10,738 nt of DNA from JBGSST01 sp041736915 (GTDB lineage: Bacteria; Bdellovibrionota; FAC87; UBA2466), in the NCBI GenBank assembly GCA_041736915.1, contig JBGSST010000350.1:1-10738 (forward strand), given 5' to 3'. Shown piece by piece: positions 1 to 7,077 of this stretch; the stretch's first letter is position 1, and every line of letters begins with the position of its first letter. The translations under genes were made by a program, and so were the position numbers. Below the pieces are notes generated by a model, which ran no database searches, was not told where the DNA came from, and saw nothing but the letters and a program-made list of their open reading frames with translations.

Positions 1-66
1 GGGCCGAATTGTTCCCCCCTCACTCCTCCATTTCTTCTCACTCCCCCCTACATTAAAAGTCCCCTA
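1..66. other. pyrimidine-rich stretch upstream of first gene
   Basis: These 66 bases are strongly C/T-rich on the + strand, with several runs of C and CTCC. They contain no purine-rich Shine-Dalgarno sequence before the ATG at 67. The reading frame of the first gene stays open to the window edge, so an upstream start cannot be excluded. The composition does not look like coding sequence and offers no other ATG, GTG or TTG in frame. I see no clear promoter. It may be the tail of an intergenic region, or a terminator region of a gene just outside the window. Confidence 0.4.
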
Positions 67-1011
67 ATGACCCGATCGCGAAACTACGCCTTTTTGTGCC
101 TTTTCGCCGGGCTGCTCTTTGTCGTCTTCGTAAAAATCCAAACTGAGTCAAAAGCCCAAGCCTGGTTTTCCAAGCGTCCCGATCTCGATGCCTCGCAGGC
201 TGTCGTGTTCGCTAAAGGCGTTAAGCGATTCTCTCTCGGTCTCGACAACTGGATTGCCGGGCTGGCTTGGATACGACTGCTTCAAACGGCTAGCCACGAG
301 CCCGTGCCCGAAGGAAAGCTGAGCTGGGAGTATGCCCAGCTGCTCACGGTGGTGGAGCTCGATCGTAAGTTCGAGCGCGCTTACGATTTCGGCGCTTCGT
401 TTCTATCCGTGTTCCGTCGCGACACGGAAGGCGCCAAGGATTTACTCACGCGCTGGACCGTGTTGAAGCCGAATCTGTGGAGAGCCCACTACTACCTTGG
501 CTATCACCTGTTCGGTGAAATGGGACAGCCGGCCCAAGCCGCGCACCACATTCTACGGGCCGCGGAGCTTCCTGGCTCTCCCACTTGGCTGACGTCACTG
601 GGAGTGCGGCTGCTGAGCGACGCTGGGGCCTACCGCCATAGCCTCGCCGTCGCCATTCGACTCTATCCCGCGGTGAACGACCAAATTGGCCGTGACCGGC
701 TGGCCAATCGTATCCGCGCACTTCGCTATCACTTCGCGCGCACGGAGTGGCAAGCGCGAATCGCCGAGTTCGAAACTAAGTTTCACCGTGCGCCGTTTAG
801 CTTTGGAGAGCTGGCCGCTTCGTTTCGCGAACCAACTCGGACATTGGCCTCCTTCGTCGAGCCGGGCACGTTGCTCGACCCCGAGGTCGAGGCACTGCTG
901 GCGGAGCCGATCCCGTTTCGGTATGATTCGCACAGCAAAGAAATTCGTCTCACCGATCAAAAATTAGAAAAAGAATGGGGGGCGGTTGGAGTGATCCGGC
1001 CGAAGCTATGA
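67..1011 (+). CDS. pilG: PilG-like membrane-anchored helical-repeat protein
   Basis: This is a 314-residue protein with one N-terminal hydrophobic segment (about residues 7-22). A basic start (MTRSRN) precedes that segment, so a signal anchor with the bulk of the protein outside the cytoplasm is likely. Residues 98-165 read as TPR-like helical hairpins (LDRKFERAYDFGA, then HYYLGYHLFGEMGQPAQAAHHILRA is the repeat-like part, cited here by position 141-165). The C-terminal part (about 242-300) has the pattern 'hydrophobic-x-x-G-x-L-x-DP ... PF-x-Y', which ends many bacterial TPR proteins. The name rests on position: it lies directly before an ABC ATPase, an ABC-2 permease and a prepilin peptidase, the order of M. 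xanthus pilG-H-I-D, where PilG is an accessory protein of the PilHI ABC exporter. The sequence alone would support only 'TPR-like membrane protein'. The ATG at 67 puts the anchor at the N-terminus, but no ribosome binding site precedes it. The stop overlaps the next start (ATGA). Confidence 0.6.
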   Translation: MTRSRNYAFLCLFAGLLFVVFVKIQTESKAQAWFSKRPDLDASQAVVFAKGVKRFSLGLDNWIAGLAWIRLLQTASHEPVPEGKLSWEYAQLLTVVELDRKFERAYDFGASFLSVFRRDTEGAKDLLTRWTVLKPNLWRAHYYLGYHLFGEMGQPAQAAHHILRAAELPGSPTWLTSLGVRLLSDAGAYRHSLAVAIRLYPAVNDQIGRDRLANRIRALRYHFARTEWQARIAEFETKFHRAPFSFGELAASFREPTRTLASFVEPGTLLDPEVEALLAEPIPFRYDSHSKEIRLTDQKLEKEWGAVGVIRPKL

Positions 1012-1937
1012 CCGAGTCCGTGTCATTAATCGATGTGACGAAACTCTACCGCCTGTCGCTGCTCCGGCGAAAAATTGGCGTGGAAGGGCTCTCGCTGTCG
1101 GCGGAAAGCGGGCAGATCCTGGGCGTATTAGGTCCCAACGGTTCGGGCAAGTCGACCACGTTTAAACTGCTGCTGGGTTTTTTACGGCCGACCTCCGGCA
1201 ATATTCTGGTGCGCGGTGAACCCCTGTCGACGGCCACGCGGCGGCACATTGGTTACCTGCCCGAGAATCCACGATTCCCCGGCTTTATCTTCGCCGATCA
1301 GGCGCTGAAGTATTACGGCCACCTGCACGGATTGTCCGGAGCGGTACTCGACAAAAAATGCGCGGAGCTACTTGAACTCGTCGGGCTCAAGCACGCCGCG
1401 CACGAGCGCGTGCGCGGCTTCAGCAAAGGCATGGGGCAGCGGCTAGCGATTGCGCAGTCGCTACTCAACGATCCGTCGTTGCTAATCTTCGACGAGCCGA
1501 TGAGCGGGCTGGACCCCGTAGGGCGTATTGAAGTTCGGGACCTGATCCGAAAGGTGCACGAGCGTTTCCCGCAAGCCACGATCTTGCTGAGCACCCACAT
1601 TTTGAGCGATGCCGAAAATCTTTGCTCGCACATCGCCCTGCTTCGCAAGGGCAAGCTGGTTCGGCACGGCGCCATGACCGAAGTTTTGAAGTCGCCGGCG
1701 CAGAACTTTCAGGTGGTCATCCGCGGCGTCAGCGCCGAAGCGCGCCCCAAGTGGGAAAAAGAGTGGGGGGCCATCGACGGACCGATGGGACTTCAGCTAC
1801 GCGTCCACGGCGTAAAAGATTTAGAACGTTGCCTGCACTTGGCGCAGGACGAAGGAGACGAGGTCGTTGACGTCTCATCGGAGAAGGTAAGCTTAGAACG
1901 TGCCCTTTTCCAGGAAACCGCTGAGGTAACGCCATGA
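1008..1937 (+). CDS. pilH: ABC transporter ATP-binding protein, PilH-like
   Basis: This 309-residue cytoplasmic ATPase should power the permease encoded next to it. Walker A is GPNGSGKST (42-50), the signature is FSKGMGQRL (138-146), Walker B is LLIFDEP (158-164), the D-loop is SGLDP (166-170) and the switch histidine is H197 in LSTHIL. The Q-loop carries Glu rather than Gln (YLPENP, E86). About 100 residues after the ATPase core form a C-terminal domain common in ABC-2 exporters of the CcmA/NatA type. I chose the ATG at 1008 over the one at 975 because it overlaps the preceding stop as ATGA, like the other junctions of this operon, and because homology to ABC domains begins just after it. 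The ABC function is certain. The pilH name comes from gene order before pilD and is less certain. Confidence 0.8.
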   Translation: MTESVSLIDVTKLYRLSLLRRKIGVEGLSLSAESGQILGVLGPNGSGKSTTFKLLLGFLRPTSGNILVRGEPLSTATRRHIGYLPENPRFPGFIFADQALKYYGHLHGLSGAVLDKKCAELLELVGLKHAAHERVRGFSKGMGQRLAIAQSLLNDPSLLIFDEPMSGLDPVGRIEVRDLIRKVHERFPQATILLSTHILSDAENLCSHIALLRKGKLVRHGAMTEVLKSPAQNFQVVIRGVSAEARPKWEKEWGAIDGPMGLQLRVHGVKDLERCLHLAQDEGDEVVDVSSEKVSLERALFQETAEVTP

Positions 1938-2698
1938 GGAATTGCTTCTGGGTAGCCTGGGCCACCGTACACGAGCTGGTCTTCGAACGTTTTTTTCACC
2001 TGCTGGTCTTTTTTTCCGTCGCGTCGCTCGGTATGAGCGCGTTACTGGGAAGTTTGACCTACACCGAGCAGGCCAAGCTAACGCTCGACTTCATGCTGGG
2101 GACCACCCACCTGTCGCTCGTGCTCTTTGCCTTGTTCATCGGCATCAGCCTTTTCCACCGCGAGTTCTCGGTGGGCAGCGTTTACCTCGTGCTGTCGAAG
2201 CCCGTCTCTCGCGCGTCGTTCCTCGCCGGAAAGTTTCTCGGCCAGGCCTTCGTGCAGGCGGTGGTGGTATTCGCGATGACGGCGCTGGCGCTGCTCATTC
2301 GTTTGCAGTTCGACGTGCCCTTGTACTTCGGCCCCATTGCGCAGGCGGGGCTACTCATCTTCTTGGAGTCACTCGTCGTAGCGGCCATTACCTATTTCTT
2401 CGCGGTGAACGCGGGTGCGGTGCTGACGGCGGTATCAACGCTCGCGTTGTTCGGCCTCTGCCACTTTCGCGAGCCCGTTACCCGTGAACTCGCGGGTTCT
2501 AGCGTAACCGCTTGGAGTTTGCTGCGCCCCTTGATTCCCGATCTCGAGGTACTGAATCTGAAAAACCTCGCTTCGTACGGCGTCTCGCTCAACGGAACGG
2601 AATTTTTCTACGTATTTGTCTACGCGCTCAGCACCATGGCGTTTTTTCTCATCCTGGGACTCATCTCGTTTCAGCACAAGGACATCGGCAACTCATGA
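1934..2698 (+). CDS. pilI: ABC-2 type permease, PilI-like
   Basis: This is a 254-residue integral membrane protein with about six hydrophobic segments (roughly 20-40, 57-74, 103-123, 134-157, 158-177 and 223-246). Between segments 2 and 3 lies the typical ABC-2 cytoplasmic motif, ISLFHREFSVGS followed by LSKPVSR and FLAGKFLGQ (71-104), which contacts the ATPase. It should pair with the ATPase encoded just upstream to form an exporter or membrane-remodelling complex, since two ATPases and two permeases are usual in this class. Its start overlaps the upstream stop and its stop overlaps the prepilin peptidase start, both as ATGA. The transported substrate cannot be read from sequence. M. xanthus PilI, in the same gene position, is needed for pilus assembly. 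Two runs of seven T lie in the first membrane segment (1990-1996 and 2009-2015), but the frame is intact. Confidence 0.75.
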   Translation: MRNCFWVAWATVHELVFERFFHLLVFFSVASLGMSALLGSLTYTEQAKLTLDFMLGTTHLSLVLFALFIGISLFHREFSVGSVYLVLSKPVSRASFLAGKFLGQAFVQAVVVFAMTALALLIRLQFDVPLYFGPIAQAGLLIFLESLVVAAITYFFAVNAGAVLTAVSTLALFGLCHFREPVTRELAGSSVTAWSLLRPLIPDLEVLNLKNLASYGVSLNGTEFFYVFVYALSTMAFFLILGLISFQHKDIGNS

Positions 2699-3501
2699 AT
2701 CAGCCCGAGCTCGAGATTTTCCTTACAATAGCCCCGTACTGGATGTTCGTGATGGGGCTGATTTGGGGAAGCTTTTACAATGTGTGCATCTACCGCATCC
2801 CGGCGGATCAATCCGTGGTCTTCCACAGTTCCCGTTGCCCGAAGTGCGCGGCGCCGATTCTCTGGTATCACAACGTACCGGTGATTGGTTTTCTGCTGCT
2901 TAAGGGAAAGTGCTACCGCTGTTCACAGAAAATCTCCTGGCAGTACCCGCTCATCGAGCTGATCACGGGATTCATGTACCTGTGGCTGTACCTCAAGTTT
3001 GGATTTACTTGGCAGCTGCTGGCGGGGCTCATCTTCTGCTCATTGCTTCTGATCATCTCGGTCATAGATCTGCATCACCGGATTATTCCCGACGAGCTTA
3101 GCCTGCCCGGCATCGTACTCGGCGTGCTTTTTGCGTTTTTGATCGGCGAGCCGCCCTGGTGGGATTCCCTGCTGGGGTTGTTCATCGGCGGCGTGGTCTT
3201 TTTCTCCGTAGCCTGGGGCTACGAGAAGTTCACCGGCCGTGAAGGTTTGGGCGGCGGCGACATCAAGCTACTCGCGATGATTGGCGCGTGGCTCGGTGGC
3301 CCTAGCATCTTGCTCGTCATTATTTTGTCGAGTTTAGCCGGTACCGTGGTTGGCGTGGGCGTGATGCTATTTCAAAAGAAGGGGCTCAAGACGGCGATCC
3401 CCTTCGGTCCTTTCCTGGCCGCCGCCGCCCTCGCCTACTTTCAGTGGGGGGATAGTTTGCGCGATTCGATGCTGTTCCTCACCGGGTCGTCACCGCAATG
3501 A
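2695..3501 (+). CDS. pilD: type IV prepilin peptidase / N-methyltransferase PilD
   Basis: This 268-residue polytopic inner-membrane aspartic protease cleaves prepilin leader peptides and N-methylates the new N-terminus. The N-terminal methyltransferase part has GSFYNVCIYRIP (25-36) and a four-cysteine zinc site, CPKC (48-51) and CYRC (73-76), followed by the family motif ISWQYPLIE (80-88). The two catalytic aspartates are D125 (SVIDLHHRIIPDELS) and D189 (GLGGGDIKL), the spacing of TcpJ/PilD enzymes. About eight membrane segments fit the family. The ATG at 2695 overlaps the preceding stop (ATGA); the longer open frame from 2512 lies inside pilI and lacks family residues. The length is normal for the bifunctional form. 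The next gene again overlaps by ATGA. A type II secretion prepilin peptidase is possible, but the PilGHI-like neighbours favour pili. Confidence 0.88.
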   Translation: MNQPELEIFLTIAPYWMFVMGLIWGSFYNVCIYRIPADQSVVFHSSRCPKCAAPILWYHNVPVIGFLLLKGKCYRCSQKISWQYPLIELITGFMYLWLYLKFGFTWQLLAGLIFCSLLLIISVIDLHHRIIPDELSLPGIVLGVLFAFLIGEPPWWDSLLGLFIGGVVFFSVAWGYEKFTGREGLGGGDIKLLAMIGAWLGGPSILLVIILSSLAGTVVGVGVMLFQKKGLKTAIPFGPFLAAAALAYFQWGDSLRDSMLFLTGSSPQ

Positions 3502-4466
3502 AACCCAAAGTCATCCTGACGGGCGGAGCGGGTTACATCGGCGGAGCGATCGCTTTCGTTTTGGATCGCGAAGGTTTTGAGCCAATCGTGGTGGATGATT
3601 ACTCCACGAGCCGTCCCCACAAATCATTTCCGTTCAAGGTGCATCAGGTCGACCTGAAGAATCGCGCGGCGGTAGACCAGCTATGGCAACAGCTCCCCCC
3701 CGTATTCGGCGTCATTCACCTGGCGGCGCGCGCGTTAGTGCCCGAGTCGGTGACCAAGCCTGGCCTGTACTACGAGAACAACGTCATGGCGGCGGTAAAT
3801 ACGGTAGAAGCCTGCTTGAAGCGCGGGATTACCCGGCTGGTTCATTCCTCGACGTGTGCCCTATACGGCAACCCGGTGCAGGTCCCAATTCCTGAATCGC
3901 ATCCGCAGGCCCCGCTCTCTCCCTACGGGGAATCAAAGTGGATGGTGGAAAGAATTTTGGGCTCGTACGAGAAGCTCGGGCTCAAGCCGCTGAACCTTCG
4001 GTACTTCAACCCCGCGGGGGCCATCGCGGGCGGTAAGTGGGGCGAGAGCCACGAGCCCGAGACGCACCTGATCCCGAACGTCGTACGCTTCGGGGCCCAG
4101 GGAAAAGCGGTTCCCGTTTACGGAAACGACTACGCCACGCCGGACGGCACCTGTATTCGCGACTATATCCACGTGGAAGACCTGGCGATGGCCCACGTGG
4201 TGGCGCTGAAGTACCTGGAAGCCACCGCCACGACGGTGAAGGCCATCAATGTAGGCACGGGCCGCGGTTACTCCGTGGCCGAGGTCGTAGGGGCCGCCTC
4301 GCGCGTGCTGGGGCGGGATTTGAAGATCGACTGGCATCCGAAACGCGCCGGCGACTCGCCGAGGTTAGTGGCCGACGCTTCGCTCATGAGAAAAGAGCTC
4401 GGCTTCGAGCCCAAGGGCGATCTCGAAACCATGGTCCGCACCCAGTCAGAATGGCACTCGAAATAA
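3498..4466 (+). CDS. galE: UDP-glucose 4-epimerase
   Basis: This 322-residue extended short-chain dehydrogenase interconverts UDP-glucose and UDP-galactose (or the N-acetyl forms) using tightly bound NAD+, in the cytoplasm. The Rossmann motif is GGAGYIG (9-15), with the ribose-binding acidic pair D33-D34. The catalytic motif is YGESK (Y143 and K147). The position equivalent to E. coli Ser124 appears to be T119, with S118 beside it; Thr is found there in related epimerases and dehydratases. LRYFNPAGA (about 167-175) and CIRDYIHVEDLA follow the GalE pattern, and the length is slightly below the E. coli enzyme. The start overlaps the pilD stop (ATGA), so it is probably translated as the last gene of the pil run. 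The product may feed surface polysaccharide, LPS or pilin glycosylation. GalE family membership is firm. Whether Glc or GlcNAc is preferred cannot be told. Confidence 0.88.
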   Translation: MKPKVILTGGAGYIGGAIAFVLDREGFEPIVVDDYSTSRPHKSFPFKVHQVDLKNRAAVDQLWQQLPPVFGVIHLAARALVPESVTKPGLYYENNVMAAVNTVEACLKRGITRLVHSSTCALYGNPVQVPIPESHPQAPLSPYGESKWMVERILGSYEKLGLKPLNLRYFNPAGAIAGGKWGESHEPETHLIPNVVRFGAQGKAVPVYGNDYATPDGTCIRDYIHVEDLAMAHVVALKYLEATATTVKAINVGTGRGYSVAEVVGAASRVLGRDLKIDWHPKRAGDSPRLVADASLMRKELGFEPKGDLETMVRTQSEWHSK

Positions 4467-4481
4467 CGCGGCCACCGAAAA

Positions 4482-4518
4482 TAAAGAGGGGCTACCCGAA
4501 CCGGGTAGCCCCTCTTTC
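4482..4518. terminator. bidirectional intrinsic terminator
   Basis: A perfect inverted repeat has arms 4483-4498 and 4502-4517 around a 3-base loop (AAC), giving 16 uninterrupted base pairs. It sits between two converging genes, galE ending at 4466 and the pyrophosphatase ending at 4545. Read on the - strand, the stem is followed by TTTATTTT (complement of 4478-4485, overlapping the end of the stem). Read on the + strand, it is followed by only a short T run within CTCTTTC. It should therefore stop both transcripts, probably more efficiently for the pyrophosphatase. Confidence 0.9.
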
Positions 4519-4544
4519 AATCTCAACTCGCTAACCAGTTACGC

Positions 4545-7001
4545 TTATGCGTGGACCGGAGACGTAGACGCCGTAGCGCCCGTTTCGATGCGCATTCCGT
4601 AGAACGAGCGCCACACGAAGAAGCAGCCGACGAGGAAGAACACCACGCCGATGTACTGCGCGGTACGTCCCGCCGCCACCGCGATTTCCACCGCGAGGAG
4701 ACCGAACAACGTCGTGAACTTGATGATCGGATTCAACGCCACCGACGAGGTGTCTTTGAACGGATCGCCAACGGTATCGCCGACGACAACCGCCGCGTGC
4801 AACGGAGTGCCCTTTTCCTTCAGATCGACTTCCACGACTTTCTTCGCATTATCCCAAGCGCCCCCGGCATTCGCCATGAAGATAGCCTGGAACAGACCGA
4901 CCGCCGCGATGGAGATCAGGTACGAAGCAAAGAACGTAGGATCGAAGCAGGCGAACGCCAGCGTGAGACAGAAAATCACGCCGAAGATATTCACCATGCC
5001 GGCCTGCGCGAACTGCGTACAGATACGGACAACCGTGTTCGAAGCTTCCACCGAGGCCTTGTCGCCCTCGAGACGGATGTTCTTCTTGATGTAGTCCACC
5101 GCGCGGTAAGCGCCCGTGGTCACGGCCTGCATCGAAGCGCCCGTGAACCAGTAGACCACCGCACCGCCGCTGATGAGGCCGAGCAGTACGCGGGGATCCA
5201 TGAGATCCAACTTCAGCTTCAGCAGCAGGATGATCGAGAAGATCATCGTGGTCGCGCCGATAACGGCGGTTCCGATGAGCACCGGCTTCGCCGTGGCTTT
5301 GAACGTGTTACCGGCCGAGTCGTTCTCTTCGAGCAAGTGCTTGCCCTTGGCGAAGTCCGGACGGAAGCCGAAGTTTTTGTTCAGGTCGTCCTGAATACCG
5401 GGGATCGTTTCGATCTGCGAGAGTTCGAAAACCGACTGGGCGTTGTCCGTCACCGGGCCGTAGCTGTCGACCGCGATGGTGACCGGGCCCATGCTGAGCA
5501 TACCGAACGCCACGAGACCAAATGCGAAAACCGCCGGGTAGACCATGTACTGGTCCAGACCGACCGAAGCCGTCAGGTACGAGATGAGCATGAGACCTAC
5601 GATGCTCATGCCTTTCCAGAATACGCTGATGTTACCGGCCACGAGGCCCGACAAGATACCTAGCGAGGCGCCGCCTTCGCGGGCCGCCGTTACAATCTCT
5701 TGTACGTGCTTGGAGTGGGCCGAGGTGAACACCTTGGTAAGCTCCGGAATCAGAGCCGCCGCCAAAGTACCGCAGCTGATGATGGTCGCCAGGCGCCACC
5801 ACGCTTCACCGCCGAGGTCACCCAAGAAGCCGTAGCTGACGACGTAGGTAAGGATGATCGAGACCACTGAAGTGACCCACACCAAGTAGGTGAGCGGCTT
5901 TTCGAAGTCGAAGCGATCCGCGGTGCCGAAGGCAGCCTTCGCGACCGCGTTGTTGAGCAAGTACGAACCGATGGACGCACCGATCATCAAAATGCGCATC
6001 AGGAAGATCCACACAATGAGCTTCGCCTGGATGTCGGCCGAGCCCGCCGTGGGGGTCAACGCTCCGTCCGGACCCATCTGCATGCCCACCGCGAGCGCGA
6101 TGAAGCTGATGAGGGCCACGCCGGTTACGCCGTACGTTTCGAAGCCGTCCGCCGTGGGGCCGACCGAGTCGCCGGCGTTATCGCCCGCGCAGTCCGCGAT
6201 CACACCCGGGTTACGGGCGTCGTCTTCTTTAATGTTGAATACGACCTTCATGAGGTCGGAGCCGATGTCGGCAATCTTCGTGAAGATACCGCCGCAGATG
6301 CGCAGAACCGAGGCGCCCAGCGACTCACCGATGGCGAAACCAACGAAGCAGGCGCCCGCATTTTCGGGGGCCACGAAGAGCAGGATCATCATCATCATGA
6401 TCAGCTCTACGGAGATGAGCAGCACGCCGATCGACATGCCCGAGCGAAGCGGGATGTCCATGAGCGGCCAAGCCTTGCCCTTGAGCGAGGCGAAGGCGGT
6501 GCGGCTGTTCGCGTAGTTGTTGATCCGGATACCGAACCAGGCCACCGAGTAGGAGCCCAGGATTCCGAGAACCGACCAAAGCAGAATTAGCGCCACTTTG
6601 CTGAACTCCATGTGCTGGAGCACGGCGAAGTAATAGATCATGCACGCGCCGATGAAGACTTCGAAAACGATGAGCATCTTGCCCTGCTGAAGCATGTACG
6701 TTTTGCAGGTTTCGTAAATCAGATGCGACACGTCGAGCATCGACTGATGCGCGGGAAGGTTTTTAACCGACGCGATCATGATTAGCGAGAACGCTAGTCC
6801 GAGGAGGCAAACGACCATGCCGGCCCAAAGTACCTGATGACCCGTGACCGTCGTGCCGAACAGCGCGAAGGTTCCATCCAAGGGCGGTAGGTGAAGGTCT
6901 GCTTCGGAACCTAACGCCGGGGCCACCAGCGTTAGGACCAGGGTAGCGAGGGCTAAGGCCCCGCCACGGTTTTTGGCCAACCAGTTACAAAATGATCTCA
7001 T
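4545..7001 (-). CDS. hppA: membrane-bound ion-pumping pyrophosphatase (probably H+)
   Basis: This 818-residue integral membrane enzyme hydrolyses pyrophosphate and pumps cations outward, saving energy from biosynthetic PPi. Substrate- and Mg-binding motifs are intact: DIGSD (245-249), EDDARNP (259-265), IADCAGDNAGDS (268-279), YGPVTDNA (514-521) and GDTVGDPFKD (741-750), with K761 following. GNTFKA (564-569) places Lys568 where K+-dependent enzymes have Ala, which marks K+ independence. The gate glutamate is E288 in ADGFETY, the position typical of Na+-type enzymes, and there is none one helical turn later. Compared with canonical enzymes, the loop after DNA replaces the usual GG with QS and has an extra stretch (about 530-561). 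This pattern fits the divergent Na+-regulated H+-PPases known from Chlorobium limicola and Cellulomonas fimi. The first 32 residues look like a signal peptide (basic start, hydrophobic core, ALGS). AGAGGG (complement of 7011-7016) precedes the ATG by 9 bases. It is monocistronic here. Confidence 0.93.
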   Translation of the reverse strand: MRSFCNWLAKNRGGALALATLVLTLVAPALGSEADLHLPPLDGTFALFGTTVTGHQVLWAGMVVCLLGLAFSLIMIASVKNLPAHQSMLDVSHLIYETCKTYMLQQGKMLIVFEVFIGACMIYYFAVLQHMEFSKVALILLWSVLGILGSYSVAWFGIRINNYANSRTAFASLKGKAWPLMDIPLRSGMSIGVLLISVELIMMMMILLFVAPENAGACFVGFAIGESLGASVLRICGGIFTKIADIGSDLMKVVFNIKEDDARNPGVIADCAGDNAGDSVGPTADGFETYGVTGVALISFIALAVGMQMGPDGALTPTAGSADIQAKLIVWIFLMRILMIGASIGSYLLNNAVAKAAFGTADRFDFEKPLTYLVWVTSVVSIILTYVVSYGFLGDLGGEAWWRLATIISCGTLAAALIPELTKVFTSAHSKHVQEIVTAAREGGASLGILSGLVAGNISVFWKGMSIVGLMLISYLTASVGLDQYMVYPAVFAFGLVAFGMLSMGPVTIAVDSYGPVTDNAQSVFELSQIETIPGIQDDLNKNFGFRPDFAKGKHLLEENDSAGNTFKATAKPVLIGTAVIGATTMIFSIILLLKLKLDLMDPRVLLGLISGGAVVYWFTGASMQAVTTGAYRAVDYIKKNIRLEGDKASVEASNTVVRICTQFAQAGMVNIFGVIFCLTLAFACFDPTFFASYLISIAAVGLFQAIFMANAGGAWDNAKKVVEVDLKEKGTPLHAAVVVGDTVGDPFKDTSSVALNPIIKFTTLFGLLAVEIAVAAGRTAQYIGVVFFLVGCFFVWRSFYGMRIETGATASTSPVHA

Positions 7002-7077
7002 CGTAAGTTTCCCTCTGCGACCCGCACTCTAGTGGTGGCGGGCCGTCCCTTATTTAAGGTGTGAAATTAGACGAGGC

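Noticed and set aside
975..1007. Upstream ATG extending the ABC ATPase by 11 codons
   Set aside because: The extension overlaps the end of pilG by 37 bases and adds no conserved residues. The ATG at 1008 gives the same ATGA overlap as the other three junctions.
2512..2694. Upstream start extending the prepilin peptidase by 61 codons
   Set aside because: The extra part is Arg/Ser/His-rich, lies inside the permease gene in another frame and has no family resemblance. The family N-terminus matches the ATG at 2695.
4551..5663. 370-codon open frame antisense to the pyrophosphatase gene
   Set aside because: Its product is dominated by Arg, Asp, Glu and His, with no domain pattern, and it mirrors codon positions of the conserved gene on the other strand. 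It is a G+C-driven shadow.
6385..6401. ATC/CAT trinucleotide run
   Set aside because: It encodes the Ile-Met-Met-Met-Met stretch (201-205) in a membrane segment of the pyrophosphatase and is too short to be a meaningful microsatellite.
5890..6516. 208-codon open frame antisense to the pyrophosphatase gene
   Set aside because: It is opposite the most conserved catalytic region of the pyrophosphatase, is Ser/Pro/Met-rich with no family motif, and has no supporting ribosome binding site.
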